64,000 nucleotides of DNA from Natronorubrum tibetense GA33. GTDB lineage: Archaea > Halobacteriota > Halobacteria > Halobacteriales > Natrialbaceae. The position numbers and the translations under genes are program-made. How positions within the stretch are numbered: the first letter of the stretch is position 1; every line of letters begins with the position of its first letter. The notes under the pieces are model-generated. The model was not told where the DNA came from and did not search any database. It saw nothing but the letters and a program-made list of their open reading frames with translations. Location of the stretch: contig NZ_KB913021.1 in NCBI RefSeq assembly GCF_000383975.1, positions 102,051-166,050 of the forward strand, given 5' to 3'. This document shows, piece after piece, positions 41,713-51,908 of the stretch.

Positions 41713-44700
41713 CGCCCATGGACGACCTGTTCGAGAAGCAGGACGCGACCTTCGAGGAGTCCATTCGTATCGACCGGAAGTTCGAGGAGGACGAAGACAG
41801 AGCCGCTCATCGTGACCAGCTCTACCGCCACTACCTCGACACCTACCACATCACAGATGCCTCAGAGACCTTCCTTCGTGACTTCTTTACTCGAATTCAC
41901 GGCCACGACGAGGAGATGCGGAAGGGAGCCAATCACTGGCTCTACGGGTACTACGGCAGCGGGAAGAGTCACCTGTTGACCGTCCTCAACCTCCTCACCG
42001 CGTCTGCGGACCTCGCAGAGGAAGACAGAGAGGAAGTCTGGAATCGGCTGGATTCAGATAGCGCCTACAGCGACCTCTTCGATACCTGGTCCTCGATGCT
42101 CGACGAGTACCGTCTCGTCCCCCTCCCGATCAACCTCCTGAAGTATCAGAGTGTTCGCGAACAGAGCTTCAGCGAGATCATCCTCCAAGCAGTCTATCAG
42201 GCGCGAGGCCTCTCGAACCGACTCGACGTCGCATTCTTCGAGGAGTGGTACCAGAATCAGGGAACGTGGGATCAGCGTGACGAACTCACGAAAGAGGTCC
42301 TCAAAGACGAAGGCGTTCCCAACGCGGATCAGTACTCGTGGGACGACGTCCAACAGTACCGAACCCTCTCTGATCTCGTTCTCGAGGAGCTCGTCGAACG
42401 AGAGACAGGAACTGCAGATGGGTTGGCGGACATCCAACGCCAGGACATCGGGCAGCGGATGGCTGTCGAAGCCGTCGAGTCGTATCGGCAAGACCTTGAG
42501 GCGGAGTCTGAGAAGCCGGTAAAGATCGTCCTCCTCGTCGATGAGGTGACGCTCTTCATCGGTGGTGACTACCAGCGTCTCTCGGAACTCAACGCGCTCG
42601 CGGAGAGTATCGATACGATCGGCGAGGGGAACATCCAGATGGTCGCGACGGCGCAGTCCCAAATCGAGGACGTCCGACCAGGACTTGCCGCGAAGCAACT
42701 CGACTTCGGGATTCTCAAAGACCGGTTCCCCCACCAGTATCACCTGCCAAGTCATCACGTCGGGGAAATCGTTCAGCGTCGCCTCCTCGAGAAGACCGAA
42801 GAGGGAGCAGACTGGGTTGAGTCAGAAGCACTAACGGCGCGGGTACATCCGACATCTACGTTCGTCTACTCAGAGGTCGGGCAGAACACGGAGCCACCTC
42901 TCAATCGAGTCAAGGAAAATGAGTTCGTGCAGTTCTACCCGCTCCTACCCTACCAGCCGGCGCTCTTCCTGGAGATACTCTCGAACCTTCGGAACGAGTT
43001 GGCCGACTCGACGAAGTCGATCTTCTCTGGGACAGCGAGAGCGATTCTCGCCATCGTTGCCGGACTCCGAGACCGATGGATGCGCGACGAAAGCAAAGAC
43101 GAGCTGTCCCTCATCAGCCTCGTCGACTTCTATGACCTGATTCAGTACGAGCTTGAGGACATCATCCCCAACGAGATCGAAGTCCTGGAGGAGATCGAAG
43201 CCGACGAAGACACAACTGATTTCGACCTCAAGGTCGCAAAAGCGGTCTTGCTCCTCTCGTACGTGCCCGATTCAGTCCCACAGAACGATGCCAACATCGC
43301 GGTGGCGGTGATGGACGACCTCAACGGGCAGCCGCGAACGACCGTCCGGAATCAGGTCCAGAATTCACTGGAGAACCTCGACAAGTACATCAGGCCGAAC
43401 ACGGCCGAGGACGGTCCTCTCCTTCGAATCACGGATCGAGAGGAACGAGAGATTATCGAAGAGGCACGCAAGAACCGCAAGAACCCAGATTGGGATGAGA
43501 TTATCACGGCTTTCGACAATGAACTCTGGGCGGACATCAGCCCTCGTCTGAATCTCCCAACGTCGGTTCCCTACGGTGGGGACGGTGACAACTACCCCAT
43601 CTCGTACAACTTCTCCATCGATGGACAACCACTAGATGGGGCGGACGAACACGAGAGTTCCCTCGAAGCCACTGTGGTTATCCGGGGCGTGCGACCTGAT
43701 GTCGACTCTAAGAAAATCAACGAGGGAACGATCTACTGGTCGGTTAAGGAGGATGGATTGGAGAATCTCCGAAGCCAGCTCATCGAGTGGTGGTCGTTCC
43801 ACGAAGCGACTGCCGAAACGGAGACACCCGATACGATAGCCCGAGACGTCGACGATGCAGCGGATAGGGTGAAAAGTAAGCTCGCGAGCGCGCTCAAAGA
43901 TGGCTCGTACAAGGTTGAATCTCAGGAACCGCGTGGTCTCGATTCTGCGGTCAAAGAGTGCATCAACCGTGCCTATCCCTTGTTCTTCCATCCCGTCATG
44001 CTCGAGGTAGACCAGAGTTACCTCTCGGAGCTAAAGCGACTCAACGACGACGAGGAGTACCCGGAGTGGGCACAGAAGATCGATGTCCCAACACCAGATG
44101 CGGAGGTGTCCACGATGGGGACGATTGCGAAAGAGATTCGAGGCGCCGTCGGTCGAACGCTGGTCGACCATGACAACGAGATGGGTCTGCCAGCGCTCTT
44201 CGAAAACATCACCGAGGAGACGCCGTTCTACGGAGAGGTCAAACCGGCAGTAACGGCGGTCCTTTGGGGGCTGTGTCGCGCAGGAGAGTTCCGTCCCATT
44301 GCAGAAGACGGAGAGGCTCTCTCCGCGGATGAACTGCTGACGCTCTCTCAGCAGATGGAGATCAAGCTGCGTACGGCACCGTCGTCGACGTCTCTCAAGG
44401 AACAGTTCATCGATGCTGGAATCATCGATCCGATTCAAACGGTCGACGAGGGAATCGTCGCCCTCGAAGAGTTGAACGAGTCGGTCAAGAGGCAAGCGCG
44501 CACGCTTGCAGAGACGACAGAAGTCAGTACAGAGACGGAATTAGAGAGCGATGCACTCGTCTCTCTGGTTGCGTCATTCAGCAATGCGCTCTCTGAACTG
44601 GCGGATAGCGCAGAATCTCGCGCCGACGCAATCGCTGCTGACGATACGGACTGGGAAGAGATAATCGATCAAGTGGCGAGTGACGAAGAGTGGTTGACTG

Positions 44701-45410
44701 CGGTTGAGGATCGATGGGACTCCAGAGAATCCTACCTGTTACAACTCGACGGGCTACTGCGATTCAGAGAGCTGGAGATTGACTGGCTTAGCCAGTCGTT
44801 CTACGACGCACTTGACCAGCTGAGCCAACAGCTCGAAAACGAGTCTGGTCGGGAGTGGTGGACGCAGGAGGGTTGGCAGTCCTTCGATCAGTCACTAGAT
44901 GCCCGGTTGACCGCAATCTCGGCGCTTGAAGAGGATTGGTCGGCTCAAGTGGCTGAAACCAACGCGAAATCACTAGTGACGGAACTCGAGGGACACCAAT
45001 GGCTGATCCCGCCCCTACAGCTCCCTGAGCACAGCGTTCACGATGGATTCCAGTCCGGATATCTCCGCCCACTTCGGCACTTCAGAGATACCCACGAAAG
45101 CATCCAAGTCTGTATTAGTGCGTTAACGAACCGGGAACCAGGAACTCACGACGAGCGTACATTGAAACGAGCGCTCGGGACGGTATCCTCAACGACGGAT
45201 TGGGATAGCCTCACTGAGGACCGAGTCGACACGTATCGAGAAAAGTACGAGACTGTAGAGCAGTTGGTCGGTGGGACTCGACCCGAGGAAATCGAAGGCG
45301 TAGGTGTGCTATTCGGCGATGAATCTGCACTCAAGGGCCAATTTGAGCGTCTCGTGAAGTCGAGGAAGCCGACGATTGAACAGATCGATGGAGGTGTGAT
45401 TATCAAATGA
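41709..45410 (+). CDS. brxC: BrxC/PglY-type ATPase, first copy
   Basis: The protein has 1233 residues. A P-loop ATPase lies near the N-terminus with Walker A in LYGYYGSGKSHLLTVLNLL (about 77-95) and Walker B in VKIVLLVDEVTLFIGGDYQR (about 267-286). A sensor-like segment, IQMVATAQSQIEDV, follows. The remainder is helical, with LTKEVLKDEG-type and coiled-coil segments typical of BrxC. BrxC is a core BREX ATPase needed for both methylation and restriction. It overlaps brxA and brxB by four bases each. A second, divergent BrxC is encoded downstream. Confidence 0.9.
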   Translation: MTPMDDLFEKQDATFEESIRIDRKFEEDEDRAAHRDQLYRHYLDTYHITDASETFLRDFFTRIHGHDEEMRKGANHWLYGYYGSGKSHLLTVLNLLTASADLAEEDREEVWNRLDSDSAYSDLFDTWSSMLDEYRLVPLPINLLKYQSVREQSFSEIILQAVYQARGLSNRLDVAFFEEWYQNQGTWDQRDELTKEVLKDEGVPNADQYSWDDVQQYRTLSDLVLEELVERETGTADGLADIQRQDIGQRMAVEAVESYRQDLEAESEKPVKIVLLVDEVTLFIGGDYQRLSELNALAESIDTIGEGNIQMVATAQSQIEDVRPGLAAKQLDFGILKDRFPHQYHLPSHHVGEIVQRRLLEKTEEGADWVESEALTARVHPTSTFVYSEVGQNTEPPLNRVKENEFVQFYPLLPYQPALFLEILSNLRNELADSTKSIFSGTARAILAIVAGLRDRWMRDESKDELSLISLVDFYDLIQYELEDIIPNEIEVLEEIEADEDTTDFDLKVAKAVLLLSYVPDSVPQNDANIAVAVMDDLNGQPRTTVRNQVQNSLENLDKYIRPNTAEDGPLLRITDREEREIIEEARKNRKNPDWDEIITAFDNELWADISPRLNLPTSVPYGGDGDNYPISYNFSIDGQPLDGADEHESSLEATVVIRGVRPDVDSKKINEGTIYWSVKEDGLENLRSQLIEWWSFHEATAETETPDTIARDVDDAADRVKSKLASALKDGSYKVESQEPRGLDSAVKECINRAYPLFFHPVMLEVDQSYLSELKRLNDDEEYPEWAQKIDVPTPDAEVSTMGTIAKEIRGAVGRTLVDHDNEMGLPALFENITEETPFYGEVKPAVTAVLWGLCRAGEFRPIAEDGEALSADELLTLSQQMEIKLRTAPSSTSLKEQFIDAGIIDPIQTVDEGIVALEELNESVKRQARTLAETTEVSTETELESDALVSLVASFSNALSELADSAESRADAIAADDTDWEEIIDQVASDEEWLTAVEDRWDSRESYLLQLDGLLRFRELEIDWLSQSFYDALDQLSQQLENESGREWWTQEGWQSFDQSLDARLTAISALEEDWSAQVAETNAKSLVTELEGHQWLIPPLQLPEHSVHDGFQSGYLRPLRHFRDTHESIQVCISALTNREPGTHDERTLKRALGTVSSTTDWDSLTEDRVDTYREKYETVEQLVGGTRPEEIEGVGVLFGDESALKGQFERLVKSRKPTIEQIDGGVIIK

Positions 45411-46033
45411 CGTCGACGCGAAACCCGCTCAAGAGATTCACCGAGGAATTGGTCGACTTCGCAAGTGGCGAACGGCGGGGAATTCGAAATCCCTTCGTCA
45501 TGGTGCCAGTCGAACCATCTGTTGAACACCGGGTTACGGAACGGTTAGTTCAGTGGGCAGACCCCGAAACACCAGATACACTGACGAACTGGGCTGGCAT
45601 CGAGAACCAGGCCGGCAACGAACTCACAGTCGAGTGTGTTCGGCTCGATCACCTGATGCCCGAGACGCGTGTTTTCGAAACCACACTCGATCTCGGGCCT
45701 CTTGAGCGGACCACCACGAACGCAGTAACGGAGACACTCGAAACGAGTTTGGCTGACGAACTCATCGGGAAACTCGTCGAAGGACAACTCAAAGGCGAGA
45801 ACGCGCAGCAGCATATCCTTCTGCTGGTGAACCTCGGAAGCCTCTATCCGTTCACCCGCGCCTCAGAGCTGCTCGATGAGATGGACCGCCGAAACGTGAA
45901 TACTACAATCGGAATCCCGTTCCCTGGTTCGATTAGAGGCGGGAAATTGAGCTTCTTCAACGAGGACGCGCGCCACTACTACCCAGCCCACAGAATCGAC
46001 GAGAAAATCACGGAGGTGTATCTCGATGACTGA
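45407..46033 (+). CDS. brxB: BrxB-like BREX protein (DUF1788 type)
   Basis: The protein has 208 residues. It matches the BrxB pattern: an N-terminal helix (NPLKRFTEELVDFASG), a core strand LVNLGSLYPFTRASELLDEM, and the later IGIPFPGSIRGGKLSFF with YYPAHRID near the end. BrxB is a small BREX component of unclear biochemical role. It lies between the two BrxC genes, overlapping the first by four bases and the second by eight. Confidence 0.85.
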   Translation: MTSTRNPLKRFTEELVDFASGERRGIRNPFVMVPVEPSVEHRVTERLVQWADPETPDTLTNWAGIENQAGNELTVECVRLDHLMPETRVFETTLDLGPLERTTTNAVTETLETSLADELIGKLVEGQLKGENAQQHILLLVNLGSLYPFTRASELLDEMDRRNVNTTIGIPFPGSIRGGKLSFFNEDARHYYPAHRIDEKITEVYLDD

Positions 46034-49000
46034 TACGACACTTGAATCACTGTTTGCTCGCTCGCCGACGCGAGAACTCGAAGAAGTACAGAAAGTCAAC
46101 GAAGTCGGCCAAGCCGAACGCGACATCGACGAGTTCTACGAGACTGATAGCGCTCGAAAAGTACTCACAGAACTTGGAGAAGTCGTCAACAGTACAGGAT
46201 CACAGCCACGCTTCCGGTATGTCCATGCCACCTTCGGATCCGGGAAAACGCACCTTCTGAAGCTGATCGGAATCGCGACCGGCGAGATCGAGGGGCTCGA
46301 AACGGTCGCTCCGAAGCTGTCGAGCCAATTCTCTGGGTTCAAGGAATTCAGAGACCGGCTCAATTCGTCCCACATCGATCACCTGGTCCCCCTGTTCATG
46401 AACCTCCTCGACCGGGACAAGGTTCGTGACTCAACGCTCTCTCTCCTGATCTACGAGGAGCTGGGGAATCAGCTCAACTACCCGACTGACCCACTCTGGC
46501 TACTCGAGTGGGCGTGGACACTAGAGATCGAGCATGGGCTCTGGGAAGCCGTACGCTCTGTAGAACACGATGGAATGTCGATAGAGGAAGCAGCACAAGA
46601 CAAGGCTGCGCTCCGTCCATGGCTCTATGAAGCACTTCCCGAGATGGACGAGACTGACGGCACGCCCTATGCAACGAAAGATGGCGTCAGAGAATCAATC
46701 GAGCAAGCCACGGGACGGATCAGTACTGAGGCGTTCACACCTGATGAGCTCGTAGAACGGCTGGACCGAACGAAGCGCTACCTACAGGAATCAGGCGAAA
46801 CGTACGAGTTCCTCATCGGGCTCGACGAAGTCGCCATTTACGTCGGTGACCAGCAACACCGCTATCGAGAGTTCCTGGAGACGGTCGACACACTCATCGC
46901 CGACATTAATCCCCCAATTTTGGGGACAGGACAGTGGTCGCTGCGGGACATGCAGCAGGATTTCATGGGAGAGGTCGATCCTGAGGCGTGGTACACGAAC
47001 GAAATTCCGCTCCGGGGTGCCGATACCGAGATCATAGTCAGAAAGCGGTGGCTCCGAAAGTCAGATTCCGGGGCGAACACGGTACACGATCTGCTCGAAC
47101 GGGCTCCTGACTTCGAGTTAGAACTTGCCGACGCTTCAGAATACACCGACGTCGGTGAGCCCGTAGAGGCGTATCCCTTCCGTGAACACGACCTCTGGTT
47201 GCTCCGTGAGGTAATGCAGAGTCTCAAGAAAGAAGACTTGGAAGTGGACAGAGAGTATGTTCAGGGACGAGCGCTGCTGATTCTCGTTCGTTCTCTCTTC
47301 ACCAGCTTTGATTGGTCCCAGAAAGAGCCTGGAGCGGTCGTTGCGTGGGATGAAATCTATGACTTGATTGAGCGCGAAACAACGGACATTCCGGGGTGGG
47401 CAAAGGACCAGATCCAGAAAGTCGAGAACACGACTGACGAGATGGGGGTGAGTGTCGCGAAAGTTCTCTATCTCCTTGGCCAGGTCGACGCCGTCCCAAC
47501 AACGAAGGAGAACATCACACGGCTGCTGGTTAGCTCAGTAGATACTGACATCGATCAGCTCGAAAGCGATGTTGAGGAAGCCCTCAAAGCGCTGATGGAG
47601 GACAACTTCGTTCGAACCGACGAGAGTGTCCAACCGCAGACGTATAGAATCCTGTCGAAGGAGATTGTCGAGTTCTGGGATCAGATTCACCGGGAGGCAG
47701 CAGGGCTTCCTCAACATCAAGTTCGGTACAATATTGAGGACCTTCTTCGGGAGGCGGATCGTGGTCGGTTGACCGCGGATGATTCACTCCGAACGCGGAA
47801 TATCGATGGGATTTCCGACGCCCCGTATACGTTCCGCTACACTGTATTAGACCAAGTCGACTCCTCACCGGAACCTCGTTTCGATGGTGTAGTTGCCAGG
47901 GTACTAGCGGCTGACCCGGATACAATAGAAGAGTCACGAACAAGATGGCAGGAGGCGAACGTTGGTGACCAAGGCGTTGAAGACGTCCTTATCGTTATTG
48001 AGCTTTCAGAGGGCCTTCGCGAGAGTATTCGGCATCTGATTGCGTTGGATAAGTTATTGGAGCCGGGGGCTAGCGCAGAACTCCGTATCGAGCAACAACA
48101 GGAGGAGGAGACCGTCGAAGACGAGATCGAGGAACTCCTCTATGGCGCGAAGCTCTATACGCCGGACCATAACACGACGCGAGGGACGTATCTAAGCAAC
48201 ATCGATAGTGTGCTCGCTGATGCTGTCAGAGAGAAATTCGAGAACAGGAAAACACTCGATACACGGCTGCAGGAGGTTGACGACGCTCGGACCCTCTTCG
48301 AGTTCTTCAACGGGAATGGTACGTGGCCGTTCTCAAGCGACGACGCAGAAATGCTCGGGGTCAAGACAGTTCCGAGAGAGATTAGTGACGGGTGGGCTGA
48401 AGAGTTCCTCAACGATTACGCTGGAGAGGAATTAGTGAGTGGAGAGACTGTCCTCGAAGAAATCGCTGGTCGACGGGGGAAATATCTCGGGACGCCACGC
48501 GAGGCACTGGCGGCGCTTCTGATCACGCTTGCCGCAGCAAACAAAATCGAGATCAGACGTGATGGGGTCCGTATCGAAGACCCGGGCGAAATCGGTCGCG
48601 TGATGCGACGTCTTTCCGATATCCGTGACATCGATATTGGATTCGATCCCGTGGACATTGAGGGAAGTAGCAATCTAAAAGCGGTCTATCAGTCTCTCCG
48701 AGGATTCGCTCCACAAGGGAACGATCCGACCGCTTGGCTCTCCAATCTCGCATCATGGGCAGAAAAGAATAGTTCGGGTATTCGGAACATCTGTGCTCGT
48801 GTGGATCTCGAGTTTGACGAAGAAATCACACTGGATGCGCTCCGTGACGTATTAGAACCAGGGATGGCAGGTGGCGAACTTGACGATGCAGTACTGACAG
48901 AATCGCCAGTACCAACGCAGGCAGAGTGGTTCCACAAAGCTGAACCATTATTCGAGGGCGAGGAGCCGCTCTGGGATGAGTTCAACAGTACACTCGAGAC

Positions 49001-49721
49001 GATGCGATCACTGTACCCAGATGCTGCGATTACCTACAAGATGGAGGACGCCGTCGATGGGTCGCGCATCCCATCCAAGGAGAGCCTGACTAAGCACCAG
49101 ACAGAGGCTCAGGACTTCCGTACCTCACAGATTAGTGAACTCTACCACCTTCTCACGGGAACCGCACCTGAAGCGGATTCGATCTCGGAGCTCTGTTCAG
49201 CGGTCGAGCAAGCGTTACTGGATCAAGACATAATCGTGGAAATCGACACCGTCACCGAGACGATTCCAGGAGTGAATTTCGAGTCACTCAGAGAACTCGA
49301 TGAGATCGCTGAATCCGCGGCTGACATCTCCGAATCCGATATCGCATCCGGGAACGCAGTCAGCGAAGCTAGCCAGCTTGAGGAGGCACGAGGACTACTT
49401 GAGGATCAACCAGATGGTCCACTCTACAACCAGCTCGAATCTCGGTACGAGGAACTCAACTCAGAACATTCTGAGGCGTTCATCACGAAGCAGGTGAAGC
49501 GTGCGCTAAGTGGACCAGACCTCGTCACACCGTCTCGAGCAGAAGCGTTGGTGAAACAGGCCGATGCAAAGCTCCAGTCAACGGACGATGATGACGACGA
49601 TGATGAAGACGATGATGACCAAGATGACGACGGACCATCTGTCGACGAGCTCTGGGCAGATGTGACCGAACCAGGTGACGGTACTATTGTGGTTATCGAT
49701 ACAGAGGAGGGAGACCGATGA
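46026..49721 (+). CDS. brxC2: BrxC/PglY-type ATPase, second copy
   Basis: The protein has 1231 residues. Walker A is in HATFGSGKTHLLKLIGIAT (about 67-85). Walker B is in YEFLIGLDEVAIYVGDQQHR (about 259-278), followed by PPILGTGQWSLRDM. It has the same size and layout as the first copy but is clearly divergent in sequence, so the duplication is old. The C-terminus carries a run of about fifteen aspartate/glutamate residues followed by a short tail (VDELWADVTEPGDGTIVVID). Two BrxC-type ATPases mark the haloarchaeal type 5 arrangement. It overlaps brxB and pglZ by eight and four bases. Confidence 0.9.
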   Translation: MTDTTLESLFARSPTRELEEVQKVNEVGQAERDIDEFYETDSARKVLTELGEVVNSTGSQPRFRYVHATFGSGKTHLLKLIGIATGEIEGLETVAPKLSSQFSGFKEFRDRLNSSHIDHLVPLFMNLLDRDKVRDSTLSLLIYEELGNQLNYPTDPLWLLEWAWTLEIEHGLWEAVRSVEHDGMSIEEAAQDKAALRPWLYEALPEMDETDGTPYATKDGVRESIEQATGRISTEAFTPDELVERLDRTKRYLQESGETYEFLIGLDEVAIYVGDQQHRYREFLETVDTLIADINPPILGTGQWSLRDMQQDFMGEVDPEAWYTNEIPLRGADTEIIVRKRWLRKSDSGANTVHDLLERAPDFELELADASEYTDVGEPVEAYPFREHDLWLLREVMQSLKKEDLEVDREYVQGRALLILVRSLFTSFDWSQKEPGAVVAWDEIYDLIERETTDIPGWAKDQIQKVENTTDEMGVSVAKVLYLLGQVDAVPTTKENITRLLVSSVDTDIDQLESDVEEALKALMEDNFVRTDESVQPQTYRILSKEIVEFWDQIHREAAGLPQHQVRYNIEDLLREADRGRLTADDSLRTRNIDGISDAPYTFRYTVLDQVDSSPEPRFDGVVARVLAADPDTIEESRTRWQEANVGDQGVEDVLIVIELSEGLRESIRHLIALDKLLEPGASAELRIEQQQEEETVEDEIEELLYGAKLYTPDHNTTRGTYLSNIDSVLADAVREKFENRKTLDTRLQEVDDARTLFEFFNGNGTWPFSSDDAEMLGVKTVPREISDGWAEEFLNDYAGEELVSGETVLEEIAGRRGKYLGTPREALAALLITLAAANKIEIRRDGVRIEDPGEIGRVMRRLSDIRDIDIGFDPVDIEGSSNLKAVYQSLRGFAPQGNDPTAWLSNLASWAEKNSSGIRNICARVDLEFDEEITLDALRDVLEPGMAGGELDDAVLTESPVPTQAEWFHKAEPLFEGEEPLWDEFNSTLETMRSLYPDAAITYKMEDAVDGSRIPSKESLTKHQTEAQDFRTSQISELYHLLTGTAPEADSISELCSAVEQALLDQDIIVEIDTVTETIPGVNFESLRELDEIAESAADISESDIASGNAVSEASQLEEARGLLEDQPDGPLYNQLESRYEELNSEHSEAFITKQVKRALSGPDLVTPSRAEALVKQADAKLQSTDDDDDDDEDDDDQDDDGPSVDELWADVTEPGDGTIVVIDTEEGDR

Positions 49722-51844
49722 AATCGCAACCGACGACGACACTCGAAGACCAGGCGAAAGCTCATCTAGAAGATGAATTTACTGACGACTACGCGACAGC
49801 TGTTCGAGTCGTCTGGTGGGACGACGGAGGACATCTCCGAGAGGTCGTCCGTGCTGCTGCAGACCGGATCGGCGTAGGGTTCTCGGAGGCAGAACAGTTC
49901 CCTCTCGAATTGAGAAGAAACGCAATCGACGAACCGGAGACTCCCCACGTCTGGTACATCCCGCAAGCGAAGGAGAATCGTGACTGGTTCAGAGACATCC
50001 GTGAAACTGGCGGTGAAATCGAACTCACGATCGAACAGCTAACTGCCGAGCTGTATGAGGTCAATCCCTGGGATATCTATGATGTTGAGCGAGGGACGGA
50101 GTCTGACCGCGAAACTGCGGCGAATGTAATCAAAACTCAGTTCGCAAGCGGTGGAATTCCACGCTACGGGGACCTGATCGGTGAGATAATCACAAAGGGA
50201 GAGGGCCAGATTTTAGAACACCTCCTCGAGGGTGGATGGCCAGAAATCGACAAGGATGATGAAACGATTGCCCGAGTGCAAAAGTCGCTAAAAGACAGGC
50301 ACGTCGCTCCCGCAGACAATGCTGAAACACCAGAGGAGATCGAGGACGTCGTCTGGAAGTGGGCCGTTGCCCGTTGGCTCGTCGCCGAGGGAAAGGATGT
50401 CGACGCTTTCCCCGAGGGATATGGAAACGTGGGTAGCACCCTCGGCGATATCAACCCACTCAAACGAATTGTCGATTCCCGACAGAGCAAGCGGTTGGCA
50501 GAGCGCTATCTGAGCGAGAGCTACTGGGGAGACGTAATCGAATCATCCGACGATGCGTGGGAGTTCGCGGCCTGTCCGGTTGATGGAGCGCTTGATGCAG
50601 CTCTGTGGGATGCGTGGCTCGAATCGTTAGAAGAGGGGAGGTATACGGAATGTATCGAAAGGGCGAACGAACGCCAAGAAGCTCTTGGAGTGTATCCGGA
50701 CGATATTCCCTGGACGACGCTCTGGGAACAAGCCGAACAAGTAGCCGAGTTGGAATTGCGGTTTGCAGCCTGGGAAGAGCGGTCCCAGTCATTCGACCCC
50801 TTCGACCAGTATGCCGATCAAGAAGACGGAACTTGGAAGATCGACTATGGGGTGTTGGAACTCGAGATCACAGGTGAACCCGAGCAAGAGAGACTCCTCA
50901 ACTCTCACCCGGCGACGGAGTCGCTCCCTGAGATTCGCGCCGAGCTCTTAGAGACGCGGTATATGAACTATCTTGAGGAGATGAGCGAGGCAGTAGTCAG
51001 TTCGTTCAGGACTGGATCGCCTCTGGCGGGGAAAGACGCTGCCTACGAGTGGTGGACTGACAACGAGCAGGATCTCGCAACAGGGGAAACAGTCGCCCTG
51101 TTTTTGATTGATGCGCTGCGATTAGACCTCGCTCGGGAGCTGGCCAACCGCCTTCGAGAGGACTATTCGATCGCCGAAGAAACCAGAGTTAGCACACTTC
51201 CATCGGAGACCAAGTTCGGGATGGCTGCACTCACACCGGGGCGAGCCCACAGGTTCCGTGTCAAACTCCGGAACGGGAAGCTCTCTGTCGAACGAGGTGG
51301 CCAGCGTCTCGACAACAAAGGAAACCGAGTAAAAGTCCTTGAACGAGAGGGATGGGACGTACCGGACGATCGCGATTCCGGGTGGCAACACCACCAAATC
51401 GCCTACTACGACAAGGACATCGACGACATCGGTGAGAATGAACTCGACAATCCAGAGAGTCACTTCACCAGTTACATCGACGAACTTTACGATCTGATTA
51501 CAGAAAAGCTAGAGAACGAAAACTGGGATCGAATCTACGTCGTGACGGATCACGGATTCGTCCTGCTCCCGAAGGGGACTACAATGGAATCGATTTCTAG
51601 CTACGACGGAGATGGAGAGGTCAAATATCGGCGAATCGCTGGAGACGACATCGAGGATGCCGGAACAGGCGTCCGAGTCACGGGTCAGACACCCGGGACA
51701 GAATATCTGAAAACGTCAGTTCGATTGCTCGCCAAACCTCGACAGTACAACAGCAAAAGTGGGCTTACCGACGCCCGCTATTACCACGGTGGGATCCTTC
51801 CGCAGGAATGCATGCTGAACTTCCTCCGAGTCGAGAAAGAATAG
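49718..51844 (+). CDS. pglZ: PglZ, alkaline-phosphatase-fold BREX protein
   Basis: The protein has 708 residues. The C-terminal half holds the PglZ core: VALFLIDALRLDLARELANR (about 457-476, first metal-site aspartate), LPSETKFGMAALTPGRAH (nucleophile region) and RIYVVTDHGFVLLPKG (about 603-618, DHG metal site). The N-terminal half is helical with WDIYDVERGTESDRE. PglZ is the hallmark gene of all BREX systems. It ends the overlapping brxA-brxC-brxB-brxC-pglZ chain. The next gene starts 64 bases later with its own TATA-like box. Confidence 0.93.
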   Translation: MKSQPTTTLEDQAKAHLEDEFTDDYATAVRVVWWDDGGHLREVVRAAADRIGVGFSEAEQFPLELRRNAIDEPETPHVWYIPQAKENRDWFRDIRETGGEIELTIEQLTAELYEVNPWDIYDVERGTESDRETAANVIKTQFASGGIPRYGDLIGEIITKGEGQILEHLLEGGWPEIDKDDETIARVQKSLKDRHVAPADNAETPEEIEDVVWKWAVARWLVAEGKDVDAFPEGYGNVGSTLGDINPLKRIVDSRQSKRLAERYLSESYWGDVIESSDDAWEFAACPVDGALDAALWDAWLESLEEGRYTECIERANERQEALGVYPDDIPWTTLWEQAEQVAELELRFAAWEERSQSFDPFDQYADQEDGTWKIDYGVLELEITGEPEQERLLNSHPATESLPEIRAELLETRYMNYLEEMSEAVVSSFRTGSPLAGKDAAYEWWTDNEQDLATGETVALFLIDALRLDLARELANRLREDYSIAEETRVSTLPSETKFGMAALTPGRAHRFRVKLRNGKLSVERGGQRLDNKGNRVKVLEREGWDVPDDRDSGWQHHQIAYYDKDIDDIGENELDNPESHFTSYIDELYDLITEKLENENWDRIYVVTDHGFVLLPKGTTMESISSYDGDGEVKYRRIAGDDIEDAGTGVRVTGQTPGTEYLKTSVRLLAKPRQYNSKSGLTDARYYHGGILPQECMLNFLRVEKE

Positions 51845-51874
51845 CACACGACGAGACAATTCGCTCGTGAACTT

Positions 51875-51884
51875 GATTAATAAG
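51875..51884 (+). promoter_or_regulatory. TATA-like box before the Fic-like gene
   Basis: GATTAATAAG lies about 25-34 bases ahead of the ATG at 51909, the spacing for a leaderless haloarchaeal transcript. It suggests the Fic-like gene can be expressed independently of the BREX operon. Confidence 0.4.
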
Positions 51885-51908
51885 CGCAGATGAGTACTGT
51901 GTACGCAG

